Shown here in pieces: positions 1 through 9,135 of a DNA stretch of 21,454 nucleotides. The stretch comes from Saccoglossus kowalevskii (Eukaryota; Hemichordata; Enteropneusta; Harrimaniidae): NCBI RefSeq assembly GCF_000003605.2, contig NW_003145286.1, positions 210,960 through 232,413 of the forward strand, given 5' to 3'. Position 1 is the stretch's first letter. Each line of letters opens with the position of its first letter. The notes under the pieces are model-generated. The model did not search any database. It was not told where the DNA came from and saw only the letters and a program-made list of their open reading frames with translations. The translations under genes and the position numbers were made by a program.

Positions 1-981
1 GTTTATAATACAGAGCATCATGAACAAGGTACAGTATAGACAACAGTGGATTAGTTATCCCATTTATAATACAGAGTATCATGAACAAGGTACAGTATAG
101 ACCACAGTGAATTAGTTATCCAATTTATAATACAGGGCATCGTGAACAAGGCACAGTATAGCCCACGGTGGATTAGTTATCCAATTTATAATACAGAGCA
201 TCATGAACAAGGTACAGTATTGGCCACAGTGGATTAGTTATCCAATTTATAATACAGAGTATCATGAACAAGGTACAGTATAGACCACAGTGAATTAGTT
301 ATCCAATTTATAATACAGAGTATCATGAACAAGGTACAGTATTGACAACAGTGAATTAGTTATCCCATTTATAATACAGAGTATCATGAACAAGGTACAG
401 TATAGACCACGGTGGATTAGTTATCCAATGTTTAATACAGTGCATCATGAACAAGGTACAGTATAGACCACAGTGGATGGATTAGTTATCCAATTTATAA
501 TACAGTGCATCATGAACAAGGTACAGTATAGACCACGGTGGATTAGTTATCCCATTTATAATACAATGCATCATGAACAAGGTACAGTATAGACCACGAT
601 GGATTAGTTATCCAATTTATAATACAGAGCATCATGAACAAGGTACAGTATAGACCACGGTGGATTAGTTATCCAATGTTTAATACAGTGCATCATGAAC
701 AAGGTACAGTATAGACCATGGTGGATTAGTTATCCAATGTTTAATACAGTGCATCATGAACAAGGTACAGTATAGACCACAGTGGATTAGTTATCCAATT
801 TATAATACAGTGCATCATGAACAAGGTACAGTATAGACCACGATGGATTAGTTATCCAATTTATAATACAGAGCATCATGAACAAGGTACAGTATAGACC
901 ACGATGGATTAGTTATCCAATTTATAATACAGAGCATCATGAACAAGGTACAGTATAGACCACGGTTGATTAGTTATCTGA
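1..981. repeat. 61-bp minisatellite array, 16 units, truncated by window edge
   Basis: Near-identical units recur every 61 bp, starting at 2, 63, 124, 185, 246, 307, 368, 429, 494, 555, 616, 677, 738, 799, 860 and 921. Each reads TTTATAATACAGAG, then CATCATGAACAAGGTACAG, TATAGACCAC, and GGATTAGTTATCC. The unit at 429 is 65 bp because GGAT is duplicated. Units at 429, 677 and 738 have a TGTTTAATACAGTG head instead of TTTATAATACAGAG. Units 2, 5, 6 and 7 have GAGTATCATG. There are no unique spacers. The array ends about 97 bp before the INTS5 exon at 1079, so it probably lies in the preceding intron. Confidence 0.97.
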
Positions 982-1078
982 TGCTTATAAATCATGCCTA
1001 GCAGATTTGAACATTTATGTTCAACACATTCATTCATTTTTTTATTATTGATGATACTTTTATTTGCATGCCTTGTAG

Positions 1079-4000
1079 GGGAATGGTTTCCTGTTTGGAG
1101 GAAAGTTAGATGCGAATGAGCTGACCATGAAGGTACCTGAACCCAAGGTATCATTGCAGAAAGAGAATGAAAAGCATGCATTGTCTGTGACATTGCCTGC
1201 TACAGCTTCCACTGTATTCCATGCTGGCATCATTGGTCAAGGATTGAAACCCAAAGTAGTGAATAAAATCCCACCACAGGTGAGATATGAAAAGCAATTA
1301 TTGTGACTTGACTTGTGTCTTGCATGTGGGTGACTTGTGTCTTGCATGTGGGTGACTTGTGTCTTGCATGTGTCTTGCATGTGGGTGTCATGTGTCTTGC
1401 ATGTGGGTGACATGTGTCTTGCATGTGGTTGCCTTGCATATATTTTTAAATCATTTCCATATAAGCATTATTGTGTTTATTGCTTCTCTCTCAAAACAGC
1501 CAAGATTGATGCAGAATATCCAGTCTGTGTTAGATGTTTTATATTTGTGTGGTTGTGATGACAGATGTGTAGATGGAGAAATATCAGAGTCATCTGCTAC
1601 AACCATGGCTGAGTTATTAGTTGATTCAATCTGTCCTGATGTAACGCATGCTGGTGTAATATGGCCAGACGAAGAATTCATGAAATATACAGTAGAAAGG
1701 TAACATCAATATTGCCATTTATACCTTCAACTAACTGACACAGAAGGGTGGGGCAAAGATGTGCTGCAAAAATCAACATAGAGTGTGTTCACAAACCAGA
1801 TTGTCAAAATAGTAGCATTAAGTCTGTTCTATATGAAACTGTCATGTGCTGCTTCTCTACATACATATGTACTTGCCAATTCTCAACAATTTTGATATTT
1901 TTTACTCTCTCATTTTCTTTAATCTCTAGTTTATAACTCCAAATTGTACCCAGTATTGTGATGCAAAATACACCAAGGTCCAACAGCAAACATTACTAAC
2001 GGAGACCCACAGACACAATATCAATGCCCCTTCTCTGCATTTTTAAAAATCCAATTGCCAAGTTTGCAGTGAATTTGCATTTTAATGGACGTACTCCTCA
2101 GACATACATTGTATATTGATCTCTATAGTTGCAATCAATGTCTATTGTTTATTTAATCTATGTTTATTTCATGACAGAGATTTACATATCAAGAGAAGTT
2201 TTGAGGATAATCCAATTTTAATGCATATTTTGAAAATTATTGCTAAAGGTAAATAACAATTTCTATTTATTTGATATGTATCTAGACACAAGACTAGCTT
2301 GTGGGCAGTATTCCCTCTACACTGAGACTATTTGTTTTTTCATTCCTAAAACACAGTCAGGTATGCATGAAATAAAAAATGAATAAATATTGCTGTGTCT
2401 TGCATGTGTCTTGCATGTGGGTGCCATGTGTCTTGCATGTGGGTGCCATGTGTCTTGCATGTGGGTGCTATGTGTCTTGCATGTGGGTGCTATGTGTCTT
2501 GCATGTGGGTGCCATGTGTCTTGCATGTGGGTGCTATGTGTCTTACACATGGGTGTCATATGTCATGTGTCTTGCACGTGGGTGCCATGTGTCTTGCATG
2601 TGGGTGCTATGTGTCTTGCATGTAGGTGCCATGTGTCTTGCATGTGGGTACCATACGTGTCTTGCATGTGGGTGCCATGTGTCTTGCATGTGGGTGCCAT
2701 GTGTCTTGCATGTGGGTGCCATGTGTCTTGCATGTGGGTACCATGTGTCTTGCATGTGGGTGCTATGTGTCTTACACGTGGGTGTCATATGTCTTATATA
2801 TGAGTGTCATGTGTCTTGCATGTGGGTACCATACGTGTCTTGCATGTGGGTGCCATGTGTCTTGCATGTGGGTTTATTGTGTTTTGCGTATGAACAAATA
2901 TTACATACTATAAATAATTGTGTTAGCCCAACTAATGCGATATATATTGAAGTGCAAAGTTTTCCATTGGAAAAAAAAAACAGTTATCATTGTAGAATGG
3001 TGAACTTGTTAAATCTTGTTTTGTTTTTATTTCTTTTCAGCTAAACCAATACTATGTAAATGTACAGTGTTAGTCTATGGTTTATTAGCTACTTTAATAA
3101 ATTACTGGGAAGCAAATCGAGAGAAAAAATCCAGTCTGTCACCAAAAAAACTGCACATATCAAGTGAACTTGTGCATTGTATGGCATTGGTGAGTTACTT
3201 AAAGAAATACTACACATACCGAGTTGAACTAATTTGCAACAATATTACTCATTCACAAGTTGTTGTTGCAATCATTTTCATCAATTTTTTACAACACAGT
3301 GACTTTGATGTCATACTTTTCTCATAATTCTTTGCTGGAGATTCAAGATGGTGGAAAGTTGAATACTTAGAGAATAAAAATTGTTATAAAAATACTGCAT
3401 GAATTTGCATTCTCCTACAAATCGGAAAATCTTTCATCCGGCAGCATTATGTTGTTTTCCCAGACTTCTCCTTTACAACTTCTGAGTAACCCTTAGTGAG
3501 TTTGTGCATTTCATGGTTATTTTTAATTACTAACTATTATTTGTTTCAGGCTGATTTTTTACCGCCGTCACTTGGCTTAGTATGTGAATTGTTTTACATG
3601 CTCACTCCATATGAAGTGTTTCTATTACTTATGAACATATGGACATTTATGAAAGTGAGTATTTACTGTTGAACAAGAAAAAAAGAAACAATTTTCATTT
3701 GTGTGCTAATAATTTGTGTGCTTGAAAAACAACAATTATTTTTGCTACCACCATTGAATTAGAATTACTTGTCAATGAATGAGTTTGTATGGTAGATGCT
3801 AAACCTAGTAATAATGCTTGCCCCCTACTGTACTTTTCTTCATTTATGTTTACCAGTGAAAACACACACACTTTTGATGCAAGAATTTCAAGTTATTGCC
3901 GTGACTGACTATTTGAAAATCCGAAGCTAAAATTTGGGCTAAGCAAACCTAGTGTTATGAATGAATCTAGTGCTTAAAGCTGGAGTGTCGTCACCTTTGC

Positions 4001-5054
4001 ACACGCAGGAATTTAATCCCAAGCGACGATAACAACACACGCTAGAAACGCAAAGGCTCATGGGTAGACGCTTGTTTGTAAACAATGACACGCTATGGCC
4101 ATCTGACGCATGCGACTCCCCCGCTTTAATGCTGTGGGAAAATCACAGTCAATGTTTCCATGGAAGCAAGTTTTGGTACTTCAGTTATTACCGGGGGTAT
4201 TTGCTCTTTTTCATTAATTTGATTCGCTCAGCAAAATATAACAAGCAGTTTCTCGGCTGAGATAGCAATGCACGTTTCCAATTAGAGAATTGATATATCA
4301 TCACAAAATGAATAAATCAGAGAGAGGTCTACATGTAGTACCTATATGTATAATATTAAAGTGATCAGAATTACAGTTTTCAACAAGGAGTTGAAAATAT
4401 CACTTTTTAGTAAAAAGTTGATGTGGACGAAGACAAACAATCACTCATATGATAAACTCTGCTTGACAAAGTTGACAGTTAAGATATAAATTGGTACTGC
4501 TTTTAAAATTTCAATATTGTATACTTGTTAGTGACAGCTATGCTTGAAGGGAACAATCAAAATCTTTTCAATCATTGAAAGTCAAAGTCAACTTTCCAAC
4601 CAAATAAACCCACATCATCTCGTTAAATTTCTTGTTCAAGAATTGTAATAAAAAATGATGTCCAGTTGGTTCAAATTTAATGATTAAAAAAAATTATGAT
4701 CAAAAAATTGAACAGAAACATAAATAGTGCGATATTTGATTTTTTTTTTAGGAAAATCCTCCAGCAGAGGATTGTTACCTCACAAAGGACAAATATGGTA
4801 GAAGATCAAGAGTGTTTGAAGCTGGTGAGTACTTTTACTGTTTTTAAAGGAATGGCTACCAATCCCTGGGACTGCACCAAGGAATTATGGGATACCATCA
4901 TCTTATGTTGTCAATCCAAATTTTTTATTGAGTGAATTTTTGTTTTATTTCAGTTGATGCGAAGTACACCAAATTATTACACTCAGTGCTGCATCACAAT
5001 ATTGAAATGTGTGGACATTTTTACTCAAGGATATTTCCAGTAAGCCAAACATGA
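1079..5054 (+). CDS. INTS5: Integrator complex subunit 5, C-terminal part (7 exons, 5' end outside window)
   Basis: INTS5 belongs to the nuclear Integrator complex, which cleaves snRNA 3' ends and attenuates paused Pol II transcripts. Exons: 1079-1279, 1500-1699, 2178-2248, 3041-3189, 3550-3654, 4752-4824, 4954-5054. All joins are GT-AG, phases agree, and they sum to exactly 300 codons including TGA at 5052-5054. Landmarks in order, matched to INTS5 from memory: FHAGIIGQGL (first exon), HAGVIWPDEEF then TVERDL across the second junction, KAKPILCKCTVLVYGLLATL, YWEANRE, LPPSLG, LTPYEVFLLLMNIWTFMKE, LHSVLHHNIE, and the end SRIFPVSQT. This is the conserved helical C-terminal domain. Introns at 1280-1499 and 2249-3040 contain a 22-bp satellite; the 3655-4751 intron holds a dispersed repeat at 3973-4130. 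Nothing else notable was seen in 1700-2177 or 3190-3549. The start codon and N-terminal half lie left of position 1. INTS2 was considered, but its C-terminus as I recall it does not match. Confidence 0.87.
1305..1437. repeat. 22-bp minisatellite, array 1 (INTS5 intron)
   Basis: TTGCATG cores sit at 1320, 1342, 1364, 1375, 1397 and 1419. That is a 22-bp period with one 11-bp half step (1364 to 1375). A typical unit is TTGCATGTGGGTGACTTGTG followed by TC. The array fills over half of the 220-nt intron, from about 25 nt after the donor to about 60 nt before the acceptor of the 1500-1699 exon. Confidence 0.95.
2395..2890. repeat. 22-bp minisatellite, array 2 (INTS5 intron, about 24 units)
   Basis: Same repeat as the array at 1305-1437, mostly with GTGCCATGTG or GTGCTATGTG instead of GTGACTTGTG. 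TTGCATG cores occur at 2400, 2411, 2433, 2455, 2477, 2499, 2521, 2594, 2616, 2638, 2662, 2684, 2706, 2728, 2750, 2816, 2840 and 2862. Variant units (TTACAC, TTGCAC, TTATAT) lie at 2543, 2572, 2772 and 2794. The stretch with TTACAC, GGGTGTCATATG and GGGTACCATACGTG recurs at about 2543-2680 and 2772-2845, indicating internal duplication. All three forward frames are open only because the repeat lacks stops. The array lies in the intron between the 2178-2248 and 3041-3189 exons. Confidence 0.96.
3973..4130 (+). repeat. Dispersed repeat family A, copy 1 (INTS5 intron)
   Basis: A 158-bp stretch, richer in CpG than its surroundings, aligns collinearly and in the same orientation with 7824-7987. Shared blocks in order: CTTAAAGC, GTCGTCACCT, CCAAGCGA, ACACACGCTA, AACGCAAAGGCTCA, GCTTGTTTGTAAACAATGA, ATGGCCATCTGA, GACTCCCCCG, TTTAAT. 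No terminal inverted repeat, target duplication or clear Pol III box was seen, so the class (old DNA element or SINE-like) is open. Confidence 0.85.
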
Positions 5055-5345
5055 TGTCATTTCCTGTTTCCTCACACATAATGATGTAATTTCCTGTGCC
5101 CCCCTAAGGATCAGGTCATTTTCTATGATCCTCCAAGATGATGTCATTTCTTGTGACATGGAGATGATGATGCTATCAATGGTGATGTCACATTCAATGA
5201 ACTAAATGTGATGTAAATTCCTGTTACTTCACACATGATGATGTAATTTCCTGTGACCCCCTAAGGATCAGATGATTTTCTATGACCCTCCAAGATAATG
5301 CTGTTTTTTGTGACATCAGTGGTGATGACACATTCTGTGAACTTA
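5048..5345 (+). repeat. Imperfect ~157-bp tandem duplication in the INTS5 3'UTR
   Basis: Two copies follow the INTS5 stop codon. The CTAAGGATCA block lies at 5104 and 5261 (offset 157). ATGATGTAATTTCCTGTG precedes it in both, and TCTATGA, CCTCCAAGAT and GGTGATG follow. The second copy is shorter by about 17 bp near its end, where the offset drops to 140. A shorter motif, ATGATGTCATTTCCTGT and variants, recurs within each copy. The first copy begins at the stop codon itself. Confidence 0.9.
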
Positions 5346-5541
5346 AGTGACGTAATTTTCTTTGACATTACTCAGCAAGTGTACATCAATTGAAATGGAC
5401 ATAGCGTTGTTTGACATGTACTAAGCAGTACCAACATCACATCCATGGAGCTACAATTTTGTGCCACAACATAATGCTATCATGATGTACTAATATTCCC
5501 ATCAACAGTATCAAATTCCCACCTAGTAGCTTGTAATGTGG

Positions 5542-5580
5542 AATAAAGAAATAATTATGCTGAACTTTGAAATCAATAAA
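5542..5580 (+). promoter_or_regulatory. Candidate poly(A) signals of INTS5
   Basis: AATAAA hexamers lie at 5542-5547 and 5575-5580, the first such hexamers I saw downstream of the stop at 5054. They would give a 3'UTR of roughly 510-550 nt containing the duplicated segment. Not verified by transcript data. Confidence 0.45.
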
Positions 5581-5590
5581 ATTCTTATGC

Positions 5591-7223
5591 CACAATAGTT
5601 TCCAAATACTTTTACTATTCACTGTTGTCTCTCCAAAAAAAGGGCACAAGCTGTGTTTTTCACGTAAAATTGGACTTAATTTCCTTGTGAAATCAAATAG
5701 GATTACTGTAAATTTGTAGCAATGTGACATGGCATGTATAGACTTTTTGTCCAAATTTTTCTGCACTTTTTTTCTTATATTCTTCAATATTTCTGGAAAT
5801 GAATCCTAATTTTGGAGCTAACAGAACAAATTTGAGTTAATTTTCAGTTTTTACTCCAAAAATTTGGCTATTTTTGTCCCAATCTTCTGAAGGAAAGTTC
5901 AAACTATGAATGGGACTATTTTATGATGAAAAGAGGTGGTAAAAAGAAATATGAAAAAAAATGTACTACAATAAATAAAAGAAAACAAATAAAGCTTAGA
6001 AAGAACTCCCATGTGCTAGGGGGTATTGGAGACATGAAGTACATACTTCCTGGAACATCTATGTACCAAGTTTTCTTGAGGTATCAGTCGAACAGACACA
6101 CACACACGATAACCATCAAGACTACCAATACACAAAAGTCAAAAAGTCTCCAAACCAGGCAACACATACATTAGGGGTGTAGCAGTATGTGCTGTAAACA
6201 CAAAGATGTGCAGATTCAATTTCTCTTCATTTGAAAAATGCACACTCTACCAATCATGCTAGTTTAACCTGACCAATGTAGTCGGGTATCAGGGTTTAGA
6301 TACATCTGTGAGACAAGAGTAATTTCAGTTTAACCCTTATCTGGTCAAGTCAATGTTAAAATAGGGCTTGCAGGATGAAGACACAATCAAAGGGTCCCAC
6401 TGCTATAAATGACCAAACAAAAACCAATTTGCATACAATGTTTTATTCATAACGATCCCTTCACCCATTCATAACCACCAACACAGCTTCATAAATATGA
6501 ATAATAAAGCTTTATCTAAATATATATTTTATCTTTTCTGAAAATATTTTATTCCTCATTATTTCCTCAGAGTTTCCTTACAGTTTTAGCGTAGACGAGA
6601 ATTAAAAATAGAATTAATATAACACAAACAGTTGCTACAACAACATGTTTTGAATCATATTTTTGATATAATTTTTACATCACAAAACATTTGTATTAAT
6701 ACCTGCACAACATGAATACATAAATAATTTCTGGAAAAAAAAATGTTATTCAATTCTGGCAGACCTGGATTGAAAAACAAAAATGTTTCAGTAGAAAAAA
6801 ACAAATTATCCTGGCTAGCAGACTTGTAGAATTTGTTTCCTCAGAAAAAATTGAATTATCTGGATAGTGAACACCTTGTACATGCAGTTGAAAAATAGAT
6901 AAATTATTTGTTGAAATTTACAAATTTTGTGAAGTATCTATAATAAAAATATATTGCACAAACCACACCGATATAACCATCTCAGTAGTGAGATAAAATA
7001 AAACAAAACAAACCATATATAGTATTACATCCGTTAACATTGTTAATATGTAAAAATAAGACTTAATTAAATTTTGGCAGATTTACAAAACTGAAGTAAG
7101 TGTGACCTCTATTGACAAAAAAACAAAGTAATGAACAGCATACAACTATAGATGGCGCACTTACACTGTGTGATATGTTTCATTGCCAGAATTGTTCATG
7201 ATTTTTTCTTAAGAACTATAGAA
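5591..7223. other. Intergenic AT-rich DNA without recognised genes
   Basis: This is the first part of the spacer between the convergent INTS5 and TTLL11 genes. Apart from dispersed repeat family B at 5791-5938 and a four-to-five-unit CA run near 6100, I see no conserved coding signal. The open frames here have no recognisable domains and are not flanked by convincing splice sites. Confidence 0.6.
5791..5938 (+). repeat. Dispersed repeat family B, copy 1 (intergenic)
   Basis: About 150 bp aligns in the same orientation with 14744-14900. Shared blocks in order: TTCTGGAAATGAA, CCTAATTTT, ATTTTCAGTTTTTACT, AAAATTTGGCTATTTTTG, CCCAATCTTCTGAA, GACTATTTT, GATGAAAAG. The sequence is AT-rich and has no open reading frame common to both copies that I could support. 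The type of element is unknown. Confidence 0.85.
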
Positions 7224-7226
7224 AAG

Positions 7227-7261
7227 TTACTGTAAAACTTCTGCCTAAAGTACTACAGTAA
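7227..7261. repeat. 35-bp palindromic mini-element with TTACTGTA ends
   Basis: The segment starts TTACTGTA and ends TACAGTAA, an exact 8-bp inverted repeat. A second matching arm (ACTT at 7237, AAGT at 7248) lies inside. The ends resemble those of the larger elements at 14063-14138 and 17776-17969, suggesting a solo pair of MITE termini. Chance origin is possible at this size. Confidence 0.5.
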
Positions 7262-7823
7262 GATTTCATGGCTACAAAATTTTGAATTTCTTTCCCTGAT
7301 ACTTGCCGAACGAGGTAAAATGGAATAATGTAACTAGAAATTATAAACTATTCTAGATTCTATGTGGGTTTTCAACACCTTGCGCACCACACCATGGTAC
7401 TAGGCACAGTACTAGTAATATATCGTGACAGTCAGCTATTGTTTGTAGCTAAATGAAAACTTGCAATTGATATTAAGATATTACTAGCATCATAGCTAGG
7501 CATTGGAAGCAGCATATAAACAAGTGGAACACCACCACATTGATATCAAAGACAATCACTGAATAAATGTAATTCCTTAAAATTTGCATATTTTGTCACC
7601 TGATTAATTAGTATGTTCCTGATAGGTAAAATATAAGTGTGAATAGTATTAATGTGTAATTACAGGTTTTTAAAAAAATTTCTAAAGTATAAAGTTTTTA
7701 ATACAACAACGTAGGAGCGACACAGGCATGCATTAAAGTAACAGCCTTATTTTCTAATTAAAATGAAAGCTTTTAATCAAAATGCTCAACTTAGAGTCGG
7801 TGGTAGTTGTCAAACAGCTCACA
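7262..7823. other. Intergenic AT-rich DNA, nothing recognised
   Basis: No coding exon, repeat array or structured RNA was seen between the small palindrome ending at 7261 and the dispersed repeat starting at 7824. Confidence 0.5.
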
Positions 7824-7987
7824 CTTAAAGCGAGAGGGTCGTCACCTGTGCACATATGGGAATTGAGTTCCAAGCGATGATAACACACGCTAAAAACGCA
7901 AAGGCTCACAGGTAGAGGCTTGTTTGTAAACAATGACACGCAATGGCCATCTGAAACATGCGCAGGTGATGACTCCCCCGGTTTAAT
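7824..7987 (+). repeat. Dispersed repeat family A, copy 2 (intergenic)
   Basis: This 164-bp stretch is collinear with 3973-4130. Relative to that copy it has a 9-bp insertion (GCAGGTGAT, near 7960-7970) and lacks three bases in the GATAACACACGC block. It lies between the two genes in the same orientation as copy 1, about 3.85 kb away. Similarity stops abruptly after TTTAAT. Confidence 0.85.
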
Positions 7988-8690
7988 TTCTACTATAAAT
8001 ACAATGTAATTGACAGCACAATGTTTGGGACCCATATCGAATATGCCCCCCCGCCCCCAAGTAGTGATGACTCTGTAAAATGTTTCTGACATGCAAACAA
8101 AATTTAAGTGCATGTTTCACATTCACTTGCTAGTGATTTCTAGCCTATTCACTCAATATAAAGTAGTTCCTTAGTGATGACCTTGTCTGACTTTTACAAT
8201 CATTAACATTAATGGGTCACATTTTTTTACATGCATGAGAAGTCTAAATTATTTATTAGTTTCCTGCTCCTTTCAAAAGGAAGTCACAAAGGCCAATTAG
8301 AATTAAATCTGTGTTTGCTGGCTCGCTGTAACGGTAGTGTGGTTTATGTGATCCATCCTATAGTATATCACTGCAACCTATCAGCTCTATTCTGAGTTTT
8401 TCCTGGCTTGTATTTGCATATCTGGCCCTGTAATGTGTGTAATTTTGAATGGAGTAACTCAAAAGAAAACAAAAATTAAACAATTTTTTGACATCCAAAT
8501 AGTCACCAGAAACTGAACGCTTCAAAAATTGTTTTCAGAAACATAATATATAAAAAAACACAATCGTGTTAACTAATGGAATAATATGAATGGCAATCAC
8601 AATTTTGAAAGAGAAAATTGCAGAATGTTGTAGCAGTGAATATTTTTGTATTAAACATTAAGTGATGTTTTAAATCTATTGATTTAAGTT
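7988..8690. other. Intergenic DNA, nothing recognised
   Basis: AT-rich sequence with a short C-run (8047-8057) and no supportable gene. A 119-codon antisense frame at 7754-8113 owes part of its length to dispersed repeat family A and is not accepted as a gene. Confidence 0.5.
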
Positions 8691-9135
8691 GTCTAGGTCC
8701 TGTTTACATGTACATATCTAGCTGTCTAGGTGTTGTTTGCATGTACATACATACATGTATCCAGTTCCAGTTGTCTAGGTGTTGTTTACATGTACATATC
8801 TAGCTGTCTAGGTGTTGTTTGCATGTACACATCTAGCTGTCTAGGTGTTGTTTGCATGTACATATCTAGCTGTCTAGGTGTTGTTTACATGTACATATCT
8901 AGCTGTCTAGGTGTTGTTTGCATGTACATATCTAGCTGTCTAGGTGTTGTTTACATGTACATATCTAGCTGTTGTTTGCATGTACATACATGTATCCAGT
9001 TGTCTAGGTGTTGTTTGCATGTACATATTTAGTTGTCTAGGTGTTGTTTACATGTACATACATGTATCCAGTTGTCTAGGTGTTGTTTACATGTACATAT
9101 CTAGCTGTCTAGGTGTTGTTTACATGTACATATGT
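8691..9135. repeat. 33-bp minisatellite array (about 13 units)
   Basis: GTCTAGGT cores occur at 8691, 8724, 8773, 8806, 8839, 8872, 8905, 8938, 9002, 9035, 9074 and 9107, mostly 33 bp apart. One degenerate unit lies near 8965. A unit reads GTCTAGGTGTTGTTT, then GCATGTACATATCTAGCT or ACATGTACATATCTAGCT. Longer units (near 8724, 8970 and 9035) carry extra ACATACATGTATCCAG. Because 33 is a multiple of three and the unit has no stop, it gives an 11-residue repetitive open frame (8730-9032 and 8944-9252), which I regard as an artefact. Confidence 0.96.

Noticed and set aside
1-981. Possible CRISPR-like array
   Set aside because: The 61-bp units are contiguous with no unique spacers, and the host is an intron-bearing eukaryote.
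2379-3044. 221-codon Cys-rich forward open frame, with parallel frames also open
   Set aside because: It is the 22-bp satellite read through; all three frames are open because 22 is not a multiple of three and the unit lacks stops. It lies in an intron, and the frame from the preceding exon meets a stop immediately after the donor.
1079-5054. INTS2 as the identity of the first gene
   Set aside because: The C-terminal motifs LPPSLG, TPYEVFLLLMNIWTF and LHSVLHHNIE fit INTS5 as I recall it, and not the INTS2 C-terminus.
5437-5787. 116-codon minus-strand open frame downstream of INTS5
   Set aside because: No recognisable domain or splice context; overlaps the expected INTS5 3'UTR and poly(A) region.
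7754-8113. 119-codon antisense open frame overlapping dispersed repeat family A
   Set aside because: The corresponding antisense frame is open in both copies and indels are multiples of three, but most substitutions between copies fall at codon positions 1 and 2 and change residues, so there is no sign of protein constraint from these two copies.
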